Origin: Pyrocephalus nanus
Taxonomy: Eukaryota; Chordata; Aves; Passeriformes; Tyrannidae
Reading direction: 5' to 3'
Assembly: GCA_038380795.1 (NCBI GenBank)
Contig: CM076280.1
Span: 4,947,501 to 5,011,500 of the forward strand
Length of the DNA stretch: 64,000 nucleotides
Shown: piece after piece, positions 12,124 to 23,941 of the stretch
How positions within the stretch are numbered: the stretch's first letter is position 1
Layout of the letters: each line of letters opens with the position of its first letter
Notes under the pieces: generated by a model
The model's input: the letters and a program-made list of their open reading frames with translations, nothing else
What the model was told of the DNA's origin: nothing
Database searches by the model: none
Translations under genes and position numbers: made by a program

Positions 12124-12411
12124 GCCGGCCGGAGCCAGGCGCTGGGAGCCGCGGAGCGCGGAAGGCGAGCGGAGCCGGGAGCTCTGAGCAGCCCCAGCCC
12201 CGCCGCCACCGCCGCCGCCGCCCGGACCCGCCTCCCGCCCCGCCCCGAGCGCCGCTCCCCGCGGACCCTCCGCCCGCCCCGGGCTGGGAACGCCGCTCGC
12301 CGGGCGGAGAGATGGGATCTGCACCGGCCCCGGCCCCGCAGCCGCTCCCCCTGCCCCGGCTGCGCTGCGCCCCCGCTGCCGGAGCGCTCCCGCATCGCCG
12401 CTGCCGCTCCT
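12124..12411 (-). promoter_or_regulatory. ASTN2: ASTN2 5' UTR and core promoter region (CpG island, no TATA)
   Basis: The region directly upstream of the ASTN2 start codon is extremely GC-rich and CpG-dense, with overlapping GC-box (Sp1-type) matches at about 12234-12247 and a run of CCG triplets at 12200-12222. No TATA box is visible on the minus strand at a plausible distance. This fits a dispersed-start CpG-island promoter. The transcription start cannot be placed from sequence, so the split between 5' UTR and promoter is unknown. The outer edge is set here by the CR1 copy starting near 12412. Confidence 0.7.
12200..12222 (-). repeat. GGC triplet repeat upstream of the ASTN2 ATG
   Basis: On the plus strand this is about seven CCG-type triplets with one CCA interruption, so the ASTN2 sense strand carries GGC repeats 77-99 bases before the ATG. 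It probably lies in the 5' UTR, though the transcription start is unknown. Confidence 0.75.
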
Positions 12412-12704
12412 GACCCACAAAATCCGGAGAGGGGCTTTGGGCAAGGGCACGGAGTGACAGCACAAGGAGCGGACAGAGGGCAGGGTTAGATAGGGGTATT
12501 AGGGTGAAATTTTTCCCTGTGAGGGCGGTGAGGCTCTGGCGCAGGTTGTTCAGGGAAGCTGTTCAAGGCCAGGTTGGACGGGGCTTGGAGCAACCTGGGA
12601 TAGTGGAAGGTGCCCCTGCCAATAGCAGGAGGGACTGGGAATGAATGATCGATCCTTAAGATCCCTTCCAAACCAAACCGGTGTAGGAATCTGTGATCTT
12701 ATGA
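12412..12704 (+). mobile_element. CR1 LINE fragment abutting the ASTN2 promoter
   Basis: Diagnostic CR1 blocks occur in sense order: GGAGAGGGGCTTTGGGCAAG, GGCACGGAGTGACAGCACAA, CAGGTTGTTCAGGGAAGCTG, GGCCAGGTTGGACGGGGCTT, GATCCCTTCCAAACCAAACC, and a degenerate terminus near 12704. It is 5'-truncated, about 290 bp, and antisense to ASTN2. Its truncated end meets the CpG island some 290 bp upstream of the ATG. Confidence 0.88.
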
Positions 12705-13249
12705 AAATCCCATATCTCTCCACCTCTTCTCCCATCAGCTCATTGCCACTCTTACCTGCAGGCAACTGTTGGGGTGCAAAAGCACAGCAATGGGTTTCCT
12801 GTTATTACCTAATTATTACCCTCTCTTAAGTGAATAGGGACCTCCAGCATCTAGGGCACACAGGGATGGCTTGAAATGAGAAGCCTGAAGAAGACAAACT
12901 GGTGACCTAGAGCAAAGATTTGAGGTTTAGACTTTACCAGCTGGCATTTAAATGGGAGCCAGAAGGATAAACGATCCTGAGGTCTGATCACAGGTTCCTA
13001 TATCCTTCCACCCCATGGATGCCTCGATGCCACGTGAGGGCTAGATTTGGTGCTTGAAGACAAACCAGGTGAGCTCCACTGCCGTGGTTTGGCTCACACT
13101 CTGCCTTGAGCTGTAATGGAGCCAATTGGCTTCTCAAAATGGAATGATGGGGATGGGTTTGGAGACAAACCCTGTCCCTGCAGGCAAAGTGGACCCAGTT
13201 AACCCCAGCCCCAGAGCCCCATGAACTCATGCCCACAGTCGGGCATGAC

Positions 13250-13450
13250 TAACGGAGATGAGGAGAGGCAGCCTACAGTAGTTATGATTCAGTGACTCAC
13301 AACAACAATTTCCTAGTGACTGCTAATCTACCTGATTTTATTTGTAGATGTACATATAAAAGAAGATGTCAAAACCCTAACAAAGCACGCTTAATGCTCA
13401 GGCTTATATTATTTCCACAAGCTAATTAAGAGCAATTCATCACACGCCTA
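13250..13450. promoter_or_regulatory. Candidate distal regulatory block about 1.2 kb upstream of ASTN2
   Basis: This repeat-free, AT-rich segment contains an AP-1-type TGACTCA (13293-13299), a homeodomain core TAATTA (13423-13428) and ATATAAAAG-like sequence near 13355. It reads as unique sequence, in contrast to the CR1-derived DNA at 12.4-12.7 kb. Function is inferred only from motif content and position. Confidence 0.25.
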
Positions 13451-15344
13451 TTGAGGCAAAACAGCCTTCTGAGATACCTAGGTCATCAAATGTTAAAACC
13501 ACAACAAGGGCAGAATGGCAATGAATATGAAATCCAGCAAACAAACAGCTCAAGCTCCATTCCCAGGGGCCAGTCCCTGCTCCAGGAGCAGCCGCAGCTC
13601 CAGCTCCCAGCCTTAACAAGCTGCAGCCCCCACCGTATGAGTGCTGGTGTGAGCACAGTGCCTCTTTCCAGCTACAGGAATAGAGGGAAGGCAAAAAGCG
13701 CTCAGCAGCAAACAGGAGACTGATTGCAGAACGTCAAAGGTGGGACCCCAGATCTGCCTAACTGGGAGGGTTGAAGTTTCTAGGCATGCTGGAAAAAAAC
13801 AATCAAGCAAAAACGCAATCCTCGTTGTCAGCTGTTTGTTGGGAAAACTGCAATACTAGGGGGAAAAAAGAGTTTACCCTCTTTTTTTTTTCTTTTTTCC
13901 TAGCTTTGAAAATTCTTCTAGTCAATAAGTACAAAGAACCAATGCAGCATCGATACACAAAGCGACACAGTAGGAAGCAATATATCTAAAAAAGAAGTGC
14001 CTTTTAAATATTTTTTTCAGAACTCGAAATCCTGAAAAACATCTATTTCTGTTTGAGGCCCCATCCCTGTTACTTACACCTCCTTGTAGCCACTTGCTGC
14101 TCAACTCCACCCGTGTGCTACAAGTAGAGAATTTTTTTTGCTGTGAACTACCAGAGGATTTTGGGAAGGAGTTGTCCTTGGGCTGGGAGAGGGATCCAGA
14201 CACACCTACTGCTGTCACACCTCTGGACAGTGGTTTCTACTTTAGTTTTGCTGTGGATCCAGCTGAATTGCAGGGAAGGACATATTCTAGTGCATCCAGA
14301 TTTTCCCTGACCTAGCCTATGCCATCGAGCAACAAGGTGAATGCTTTTCAGGGTTTAGAGTTGGAAAGCAACAATCAGGAGACACAGGTTGAAACACTCG
14401 CTTTGCTACTGACTGACTGACTCCAAGCAAGTCCTGAGATATCAGAAAAAAGAGCTGGGAGGAGCGCTGAGGGTCTCAAAAATCTGAGCAGCTCTACACA
14501 CGTCATTCAGTCCTATTTTGCCTGGCTGTCTGGATTCATGAAGTTCTTCAAACAACTGTCTGCTGAGGAGCACACTGAGAGTTTTGCAAGTCTTCCCGTA
14601 AAAACACAGGCATAGGCATAAACAGGACGAGTCCAGCAGGCTTCCATTCAGTCTAGATCTTTCCCTGTGTAAATGCAAATCTCTTCTCACTTTGGGAAGA
14701 AAAGGATTCGACCGAGCTTTTTGGTTCCAAAGAACCGAGCTGAACACAAAACTTCAGTGTTTGAAAACCACCAATATTATTTGTAAAGGGGGGTATTATA
14801 GTCCTTGTTTACAATGGAGGTAACAGGTTTCTATTGCCCCCTGCTTTAAAAAACAAACAAGCAAGCAAACAACAGGGTTTAAGAACACGGCTCTGAGAGT
14901 TTCAGACACCAGCAAAATATTCCAGGAACACCCACAGAAGTTTGCTTAAGTTGCTAATTTGGAGATACTTTAAGTCTATACAAACTGTGGATTTTCAAGC
15001 CAATTGCATAGCCCATAACCCAGATTGCTCTTCCTAAATGAGGCCCATTTTTAATATCTTTTTCTTATGCTTCATGGATCCAGCCTTTCCCTGGGGACGT
15101 TGGCGACTGCCTGACCGTCGATTTCAACAGTATCGGGGCCAAGAAACCAGCAAAAACTGCCGCTCCCAGCAAAAAAACACTCCCTGGATGAAAATGGAAA
15201 TCGTCTTACAAGTGCAAACGCATTACACTGACAAGACCCATCTGGGTAGGGTGCGATGGGGGGATCTGACGGCTTGTCAGGAGGCTCCGGCTCGTTCTCA
15301 CCTCGGCTGCTGACTGCGCAGCTCCGGGGCAAACCCCTTCTTTC

Positions 15345-15365
15345 TTTTTTTTTTTTTTTTTTTTT
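15345..15365. repeat. T21 homopolymer
   Basis: An uninterrupted run of 21 T follows a CTTTCTTTC-like pyrimidine stretch. It accounts for the lysine run in minus-strand translations of the area. Confidence 0.9.
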
Positions 15366-16029
15366 CCATTCTGAGGGTTTGTATCCTCTCTTAAATACAT
15401 AAAGGCAAGAAAATAACGAGTTGTTTCTATGACAGATAAAAAGAGATACCGAGGGCTGTGGAAGTTATATCTGTAACAGTCCCAAGCGTGGGGGTTCGGG
15501 CACAGAAAGTAGAGAGACATTCTCGGCCTGAGCTGAGGGAGTTTCTCTGCTGCTGAGAGGGGGTAGTGGGCTGTTCTCGGGTGGAGCAGCTTCAAGAAGA
15601 AGACAGAGCATATGTTGTGTGTCATGTGAACCAGGAACCTGCGTCTGCCCACATTTGTGCTTAATTCCACCTGAGTGGATTTTTTTTAGCGGGAGTTTTG
15701 AGACACTCAATTTATTTTTTATTCCCGAGCAGAGCAGTTCTTCCCCAAGGTCATTTTCTTCTGTATGGCGATACCCCGAGTGGGATTCAGGCAAGCCCAG
15801 GATTTTATGCCTCTGTGGACAGCTTTGTGAAGATGTTTTGCTGGAAAGCACTTAAAGTATCTGCATTATCTAATTTTAAAATGGATGCTGAAGGGGGGGT
15901 AAAAAAGTCATTCTCATTTATAGGGTCACAGATGAAGCATTCTTCGACTTTCAATCCCATGAGCTGGATTTCTGGACACCCAGAACTAATGCATCTTTTA
16001 TTGGCTGGCAGAGATGAGGAGTTTATTGC

Positions 16030-16320
16030 AAAGATACCAATAGTAGCTTTGTGAAGCGGTTTTCAATTGGCCCTATTACTAAAGACATGTACATACAGCA
16101 GGGATCATTAAAATGCACTATGTATTTACAATACAGAGAGCAATTTATGTCTGTAATGCACGTCACAAATCCTACTGCCAGCAATCAGAGGAGAAAGTAA
16201 GTCATAGAGCCCTGATGTAATCAGAGGTTTATATTTCACCCTGCAAGAGTCATATCAGCATCAATAACTCCACTGAAGGAGTGAAAAGGATTTTTTTTTT
16301 TTTTATATTGTGAAGTAAAT
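16030..16320. promoter_or_regulatory. Candidate regulatory block
   Basis: A repeat-free, AT-rich segment carries several short motifs typical of distal enhancers (TTCAATTGG, ATCATTAAAATGCA, GCACGTCAC). No frame or transposon explains it. Its calling rests on composition alone. Confidence 0.2.
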
Positions 16321-18329
16321 GCCAGAAAATTAATTTTGTTTCCAAGCTGCAGTGTACAAATGCTGGTCCACAGACATTCGGTGTCTGCCCCTGGTCGGCA
16401 AGCACATGGCTCAAGCTGTGCTTTTGTCAGCTCTCACAAGTAACGCAGGAGACAGGCTGGGTCAGCAATTCTGAGAAACACCTCCTGAGGGAGGAGGGGA
16501 TTCAGCGAGTGCCCTTTGCAATTCAGGAGGTGAAGTTTCTTGCTTCTGGGTTAACAGTGAGCCAGCGGACCCCTCGCTGTGCTGCAGGAGATGATGTCTT
16601 CCTGACACGGCATCATCAAACTCGGAGCTTCCTGACCACTTCCACAGAAGTGCCCTGAGGGGACACTCTGCAGCTTTAGCTTCCCTGGTTTTGCAGCCAG
16701 GAGAGGCTGAATTTTCTCCGCCCTTCTCAGATACAAGTATTTGGTTCTTACCTTTTACTGGAGAGCTGTGAAACAGCCCCTGGGTTCAGGGGTGGTAACA
16801 GGGAGCTGTATCGTTTCTACAGCAAGGAAAGGCTGTTAAACATTTTGGGTTGAGGTACAGACTAAACAGTTGCATTACAACTAACAGCCTTAACTAGGGG
16901 GAAAAGTTGTGGTCAGGTGCCCGTGGCCATGGCATCAGGGCATTTGCTAGTTTTCTTCCTCTGAGGGGTGTCCTCCTGCTCTACCTGCCTCTTTATAACT
17001 CTCCCTGGAGCACACTGGGGATTTCAGGCAGGCATTACTTGTGTTATAGCAGCAGCAGGGTTTTAGGCATCCTGGAAAGGAAGCTTGTACATCCTAAGGC
17101 TGGAATCAGGCAGGTGCCTTGCTATAATCCCCACCCCAATCAGCCCCACTGCCAGGACACACAGGCCAGCCTGGCTAGCAAGAACACTTACAGAGGAAGG
17201 GAGAACCCAGGGAAAACTGGAAAGCAGCTTGTTGCCTCAGCCCAAGTCCGAGGAATGAGGCTGCCCCATCCTCTCCTTCAGAACCCCATAACCACTCCAT
17301 CACTGCCTGCCCTTCGACACTCCTTTGTGAGCAGCAACAGCCTGCAGCACAGCTCCTCTCCTCCCCAAGATGAAAGAAACTTTAAATGCATGTAACTCTT
17401 GCACTCTACTTAATTAATCAGTTTTTGCATTACAAGTGAAACTTCTTTGATGCATGAAATATTAAGGAGCAGCGAAGGGAGGGGAAGGAGAAGGGAGGTA
17501 TTGGCTTTCACTGCTTAAGAGATGGATGGGCTGAGGGACCCAGAGGCTAAACTGCAGACAGTGCATCTGCAGCAGGACAGCCTGCCCAGATAGAGAGATG
17601 CCAGCAAGCAAAGGATTTTCCCTGCACTTCTTGCCTCTCAAGCAGATGTTTTTCACTCCATGTTCGAGCCCTGGTTTTTTCATCAAGGTTTGCTCACACA
17701 GGCGCAGGAAGGGGACAGTGCCTGATTAAACTTTCATGAAAAATAATCTCTGGTTGATTCATTGTTTTTATCTCGTGATGGCTGCAAGAAAGTGAAGCAA
17801 AATGAGTCTTTGGTGAAAAGAAACAGCTCCTTTCTGGAAAAGCCAGACAGGCTTTTAGTCAGATGAGGCTCTCCCAGAGGATGTGTGAGTAGTTATCAGT
17901 GTTACGGGTTTGGAAGTGCCATTTCCACACTGAGCTATGAAGGAGGGAACAGAGAAATCCACACATGTCAGCGTGGATATTGCTGCAGCCCTCGACAGCA
18001 CACAGCAGGGACTCAGGGCAACACTACCAGGTGTGTCTGACACCAGAGAGACACACTCTAAAAATAACCCCAGACCCCTCTTTTTCTCCCAAGCCACCAT
18101 TCCTGCTTGAACTCCTCTGGCACCTCTGCTCAAGATTCCAAAGCAGAACCCCAGGTCTTTACTTTCCACCCTGCTCCTTCCCAGCTGACTCACTCAAGAG
18201 TTGTGTTGGTTTCTGAAGAAGCATCCATCAGCTCAGACCTGCTCATACCTATTCACCAGCCCCTCCAGAGCATCACACTGGGCCTGGCTGCCACAGCCTG
18301 AGCCCAGCAGCCAGGTAACAGGTCCTTCA

Positions 18330-18500
18330 TAAACAAATGGCAATGGCTTGGCCTGCATTAGCTGCATAAAGGGTAATAAATGAATAAATGGGTTAATTAT
18401 ACCCACCACAGAATTTAATTAGACTATCTCTGTTCACTCTGCTTCAGCCAGAATCTCAATTATAAATCTTTATTTTCAAGGTTTTACAGCTTGGACATAA
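18330..18500. promoter_or_regulatory. Candidate regulatory block
   Basis: An AT-rich, repeat-free block has TTAATTA (18393-18399), TTTAATTAGA (18415-18424) and CAATTATAAATC-type sequence, a local cluster of homeodomain cores. Inference only. Confidence 0.2.
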
Positions 18501-21197
18501 AAATTTGCTCTAGGCTTAAACATGACACACAAGGTCTTCTGTTCAGGGATTGCTCCATTTTTTTTTTTTTTTTAAGCAATCTTTCTTAAAAAGGTCAGGC
18601 TGGGGGACCAGATGGCCAGAGGGGAAGGTAATGAAGATGCAGGGCTTCTCTGAAAGAGGTGGTTGGATGAAATTGTGGGCAGCTAACAGAGCTGAGACAT
18701 TATTAAAGGCTGCTGGGCGAAACAGTGCTCAACTCTCTCTGATCCCAGACAGCCAGGAGTCCTGGTTGCAAAAGGCAACTGTGGCTCCTGCTAACTGGCA
18801 TCCCCACTCCCCATCAGCAGAAATCAAGGACTGCAGGGCTGGGGGAGAGGGGACCCCCAGCCCCCCAGGGCAGGGCCAGGCAGGGGGAGCTCCCACACCT
18901 GGCTCCAGCAGAGGGAATGTGCTCCAGGGCTGCCAGGTGTGTGCGTGCTGCTTCCCCCAGTGACACAGAACCACCCTCTCCTCCTCCCTCTCAAAGGAGG
19001 CCAGCTGGGTGACCTGGAGTAGCTGGTAAAACAGCAGGGCCAACGAGAAATTATTATTACTTTTTCATCTGTTCCGATTCTGAAGGTAATTTAGGACCCT
19101 TCTTTTGCTTTCTGGAGTTGACAGTATTGAAATCCAGTTCTTCTATCTGGTTAAATTCAGTTTGAAATATTCTGATAATTTTAAAATGCCAATAGTGTTA
19201 CAAGAAAAGAAAAAAAAAACACACCAGAAAACATGTTTACCAGAAACAGAAGCATCTACAGTCTCAGGTCACATCCTCATGCAATCTGAAGTATGTTATT
19301 CCATATTCCTTCATTGAGTTAAGTAGCTGATTTGCTTTCCCTGCCCTGTTCCAAAGCCCCACCTCCCTGTGAGGTAAAACAAGGGTTGCCAGCAGGGACC
19401 AGCTCAACATCCAACCCTGCTGCCAAGGCTCCCTGCTAGGAGAGGCTGTCACCAGGCAGTCCCACTGCATGAAACAACTGGCCACCCCATCCATAGGCTC
19501 AACATGTATTTTTTTTGAGCACTGTAGGTGCCTGTCCATTTTCTACAGCGATCACCCTGGCACATCAGCCTTTTGAGAAGATTTTTCTCCACACCCCCTG
19601 TCCTAAATACATTCTCACTTGGTAAACCAGAACAAATGTGTAGGGTAAGTCAGACTCCAGGACTGCTGAATACATATTTAATAAAACATATTAAACCAAC
19701 AGTTTATTGTCTGGTTGGTGCACCATATAATTTAACCCTTTGGAAGCACTGGCTGCCTGATCCTTGCCAAATTCCTGCTCAGAAGGCTTTGATATATAGC
19801 ACAAATTACCGGTAATAAAGAAAAAGATATATGGGAGGGATTAATCAAATCATAAATTTCTTAAATCTCTATGGCAGTCCATAAATCAAATTTGGCTGTA
19901 GGTTTCTGGCCCTTATCAATGTATAATAGGAAGTGGAGATGACCTACACATACAAAGCAGAGGATTTTTTTTTTTTTTGGTGGCCAGTTGGGAAGCTCTG
20001 GTTAAATAATTAAAGCTAGTGAACACCTTTTCTATGAGGAGCATGTTCATGTATTTCAATCTTCACCACTGAAAATGTGTGCACTTTTTAGAAGTTAACA
20101 TGTGTATATTCCCACACCAAGAGTCAAACCAGACCCAGAACAGATACTGGATGAGGCTGGACATGGCACAGCTTGGACCAGCTTTATCTTTGTGAGGCAC
20201 AGACAGGTCTTTCCCAAGCACTGATGACTATCCCAGCCAGGCCTAGCAGCCATTCTGATTTTTTAGGGTTTTGCCCCATTTTGTGTGCAAAGCAGCTGGA
20301 AACCCTGTAACAGAAGATACTTTTGGGAGCCCAGTAATCAGCAGCCCCCACCACTGCTGAGGTTCAGCTGAATCTCAAAGAAGTCTGGGCTGATCCAAAA
20401 CAAATACACAACTAAGGGGAGCAGAACATCACTCTCATGCCCTACCTTTATTTCCATTAAAATCCATCACTTGGAATCATTCCTTTGGAGTAAGCCCTCA
20501 CCCAGCTCAGGCTGACCCTTGTTTCTAGCCCCCTGGGAAGAACAATTCCCAGCTCCTGCACCCATCAACCTTCTGCTGGTTTTATATGGAGGGAGGAAGC
20601 CTCTAATAAGGCCCCCTCCAACCCTAACCCTCACACAAGCCTTGCCTAAGGACCTTTTCTGCCCCAGTCAAAACTGGATTCCAAATCCTGCCATCAGTCA
20701 GGCTGCCTGGAGCTTTGGACATCACAGATATTTTGGTGTGAGGTCTAAACAAAACAAGAGTGACAATGTGCTCAGAGTGAGCTGCCCCGAAGCCCAAGCA
20801 TCAATATGTATTTACCAGAGGGAGCAGGAGGCTTTAGAAGTTCGATTTCTTTTTGTCTGTCCACACGAGACATGAAACAAGGAGATTAAACACCAGGAAT
20901 AAGCACCTATAAATAAAACTGATTATTTAAATCCACCAAAGCCAGGACATTCATTGTGAAATCTCCAGCTCTCCTCCAACACCAGCACAGCAGTGCTTCT
21001 GATTTTGTTTACAGCTGCACAGGACAACAGAGCATCAACCTTCACTTTGAACCTGGCTGTTGCTCTGCCAGGCAGTGGGGAGCCCTTGGACACTAATTAT
21101 CAAAACCCTGCCTTGACCAAGGCACTGCAGCTGTGTATTAAATGTTTCCCCTCTCCTTTTCTTTTCTCCAAAGGAAAACGAAAACACTCACTGAGGG

Positions 21198-21221
21198 AAA
21201 AAAAAAAAAAAAAAAAAAAAA
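21198..21221. repeat. A24 homopolymer
   Basis: An uninterrupted run of 24 A. No retrotransposed gene or SINE body is recognisable on its left side, so it is treated as a simple repeat. Confidence 0.9.
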
Positions 21222-22117
21222 GCCCATCGACTTAAAACCTCTGACAAAGCTTCACCTGAGCCTAAGTGGGAGAGGGTTAAAAAAACCTGAGACCCTCCTT
21301 ATCTGGAGCCAGGAACAGAGGATGCATCAGGAATTTGCGGGCTGTGCCTGGCAGCGGATGCCCTCTGTTGGCATCTTTCAGAAACATGATCCGACACACA
21401 AGCTGGCAGCTCACATCCATGGAATTTATCCACTTGTTTATCCTGTGCCGGAACGGAACAGCCCTCAGTGCTGGGGCTAATCTACGAGCACAGAGTAAAC
21501 AGCAGCCCCTGCCCCAGTCACCCACTTTGCTGAGCCACGAGCAGTGCCCCTGAACGCCGGAGGGAGTATTTACACACCCTGTGCAGCCAGGAATGCAAAC
21601 AGCACGGAGCAGGGAGCTGCGGAGCCTCCCTGCCTCCCTCCTGCTCTGCTTGGGAGCTGTAGGAGATGCTCGTGGCTCGCTTTGCAGGGTACATCCAGCC
21701 CTCCTCAGTGGCTCCGCGGTGCCAGAGCAGCAGATTTCCACAGGGATCAGCTCTGTCAGCAACTCTGGGAAAAGCATCCGAGCTGCAGAGGAGCAAAGGG
21801 AGCACAAGGCGAGAGGAAAGCAGAGAGGCACAAGCAGGGGCTCACAGCACACAGAGTTTGCAGATGATGAGTTTTTCCTCTAAAGCCCTTGAATCAATAC
21901 ATAAAAACTCCCAAACATACAGCATCACCTTTTACAGCTACTGCCACACAGGCCAGCAGGTTGGGAAACTGCTCTCCTGTGCTGGAGCTTCCCCCTGCCC
22001 CACACACACCAGAAGAGAAGGCTGGTGCCTCCTAGCAGAGCTCATGGACTAAGGAGGATGAGCACAGCAGAAGGGTCCTGGATAAACAGAGAGATTTTAG
22101 AAAGGGCTTGTGGCCCC

Positions 22118-22250
22118 AGAATCATAGAATATCCTGAGTCAGAAGGGATCCACAAGGATCATCCAGTCCAGCTCCTGGCCCTGCACAGGACACCCCAACA
22201 ATCCCACCCTGTGCCTGAGAATGTTGTCCAAACAATCCTTAAGCTCTGGT
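22118..22250 (-). mobile_element. CR1 LINE fragment (3' end)
   Basis: The sequence AGAATCATAGAATATCCTGA, then AGAAGGGATCCACAAGGATC and CTCCTGGCCCTGCACAGGAC, is the reverse complement of a CR1 3' end from a subfamily different from the GGTTTGGGTTGG copies. It fades after GTTGTCCAAACAATCCTTAA. Non-coding. Confidence 0.9.
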
Positions 22251-23494
22251 TTGGGCCCTGCTAGGGCTCCCAGCTCATCCCACTATACCTGAGCAGGTCC
22301 AGCTGCTGAGAACCCACAACACTGGAGAGGTTTGGAGGCACAGGCAGGTCCAACATCCATCCAGGAGGCCAGCTGGGAGGTCAGGACACAAAGGAACAGC
22401 ACAGCCATGAGAGACACAGAAACAGATCTATGCACAGCCCAGAGAAGACCCCAGTGCTGGGTTTGGGCTTAAATAAAGCCTGTGCTGGCTGGGGCAGGTG
22501 GGGCTGGTCAGGCTGTCAGAGCTCATTAGCTCTCCCAGCCAGGACAGCATAGGAAAGAACACACATATGTCCCATTGGCAGATAATGGCCATAATTAAAC
22601 CTCCTGTGAAGGAGATTAGTTATTCTTAAGGATTGTTCTCTGGGTAACACTGTCCTCTGAATCTGGGGGTCCTACCCATGTGACAAGTGGTGTCACTCAT
22701 TGACATTCACCTCAACAGAAGGGGAAAGTTTTTAAGCTGTAGGTGTTGAATATCCCCTTCTCCCAGGAGCAGGAAGAAGGGATCTTTCAGGCTGGGACTA
22801 GAGATGATATCTCCAGTTGCTGGACTTCGCCTTAGAAAGAGCTAAAAGCTAAAAGCAAGATGCACAAGGAGGGCACTGCCTTTAAAATTGCCTTTCATGG
22901 CAGTTCAAAGTTGTGATGCCACTAGTCACCCCATCCTCCAAAGCTGTCTTTAAAATAAAGACAATAAAGAACAAACACAGCAATTTTTTGTGAAAGATTT
23001 GTGGCTATTTTATTGCCAAAGAAAGCAAAAGCAAACTCTGAACCAGAGGAAATCGTAAACAATAAATGATGATTATTCCATTTACAGTCTTCTCTGTACT
23101 TCTCTCTGAGGACCCTTTGTAACTGAGATTATATATGGTAAGAATGGATTTACCCTTGGAGTGGATCTAAGTACCTTTTACCCAAAATGAGATGTAATCT
23201 TGTTTTAATGGTAGATAAAAAACAAGGCACAGACATGGCCTGTCTATTTGTGAGCAGGGGGGGAAACTTGTAAATCCTATTTTGGTATTTCAAGGATAAT
23301 CTAAATAGCTAATAATCACAAATGTGAATAATCTTAAGTAAATGGTGTGAATCCAGTGCAAATATTTAAGTCACTTATTCAAAAGAAACTACAGAAAGAT
23401 ACACCCTGGTCAGTGTCTCAATTGCAAGAGAACATTTTTAACCAGTTTGGTCTTTACTGGAGAAACTCTGAGTATTGTGAATTATAAAAGCCTT

Positions 23495-23524
23495 CTGATA
23501 TCCCCTTATCATAGGGGATATCAG
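23495..23524. repeat. Perfect 12-bp inverted repeat (hairpin) next to a CR1 copy
   Basis: CTGATATCCCCT and AGGGGATATCAG are perfect inverted repeats separated by six bases (TATCAT). The right arm ends five bases before the CR1 terminus at 23529. Its origin is unknown. Confidence 0.85.
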
Positions 23525-23528
23525 CCCA

Positions 23529-23690
23529 ATCATAGAATGGTTTGGGTTGGAAGAGACTTTAAAGCTCATCCCATTCCATCCCCTGCCACGGGCAGGGACA
23601 CCTTCCACTATCCCAGGTTGCTCCAAGTCCCATCCAACCTGGCCTTGGACACTTCCAGGGATGGGATATACACAGCTTCTCTGGGAAATT
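23529..23690 (-). mobile_element. CR1 LINE fragment (3' end)
   Basis: The segment ATCATAGAATGGTTTGGGTT, then GGGCAGGGACACCTTCCACT, CCCAGGTTGCTCCAAGTCCC and CTTGGACACTTCCAGGGATG, is the reverse complement of the CR1 3' end. It fades near 23690. Non-coding. Confidence 0.93.
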
Positions 23691-23867
23691 CTCAGAAAAT
23701 CGTAAGAGTTTTTCTTTTATTCTGTCACTTTTCTGAGTCATTCTTCTCGTTTCATCAGAGTTTAACAGTGACTGAAATTCCATTTCCGGTAAGTCCAGAC
23801 AACCTTTACTTTTGTATAGAAGTCTTCCAGCCCTCAAAATAGATTTTAATTTAGTTAATTCTTAAAG

Positions 23868-23941
23868 AGGCACCTTGAAACCCGAGCAGTCATTAAAGAA
23901 GTTATTGTCCTTTTCTCTTAATGACGTTTACTGAGGTGCCT
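23868..23941. repeat. Imperfect inverted repeat with two matching stem blocks
   Basis: AGGCACCT (23868-23875) pairs with AGGTGCCT (23934-23941), and GTCATTAA (23889-23896) pairs with TTAATGAC (23918-23925), leaving a 21-base loop. The two arms are similar over about 30 bases with a small length difference. The flank also contains GAATTAATTCCCCAATTAAT. Confidence 0.65.

Larger units (their letters stand above)
11276..12425. promoter_or_regulatory. CpG island spanning ASTN2 exon 1
   Basis: CpG dinucleotides are frequent throughout, with the densest core at about 11680-12415, whereas the flanks are CpG-poor like the rest of the window. The island covers the start of intron 1, all of exon 1 and the presumed promoter. 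This is the only CpG island of this size in the window, which supports a single promoter here. Edges are by eye. Confidence 0.85.
12705..22117. other. Intergenic DNA upstream of ASTN2, no gene recognised
   Basis: This stretch holds no exon I can support. It contains candidate regulatory blocks at 13250-13450, 16030-16320 and 18330-18500, T-runs near 15345-15365, 16290-16305, 18558-18573 and 19968-19978, and an A24 run at 21198-21221. No transposon copy was recognised between 12705 and 22117, unusually long for this window. Long frames such as those at 15206-15670 and 21277-21852 resemble no known protein. Confidence 0.6.

Noticed and set aside
11786..12463. A 225-codon minus-strand frame overlapping ASTN2 exon 1 in another frame
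   Set aside because: It is low-complexity Arg/Ala/Gly sequence from GC-rich DNA; the ASTN2 frame carries the recognisable conserved blocks.
12124..12465. In-frame upstream extension of ASTN2 to an ATG at 12465
   Set aside because: The extension would begin inside the CR1 copy and put 114 low-complexity residues before the signal peptide; the ATG at 12123 has a good context and sits directly before the signal peptide.
11456..12489. Two long plus-strand open frames (243 and 248 codons) across the CpG island
   Set aside because: They are antisense to the ASTN2 exon, made of low-complexity Arg/Gly/Pro/Ala residues as expected from GC-rich DNA, and match no family.
15206..15670. Minus-strand 154-codon frame with a lysine run
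   Set aside because: The lysines come from the T21 homopolymer and the rest resembles no protein.
21198..21221. A24 run as the tail of a processed pseudogene or SINE
   Set aside because: No gene-like or SINE-like body and no target-site duplication could be seen around it.
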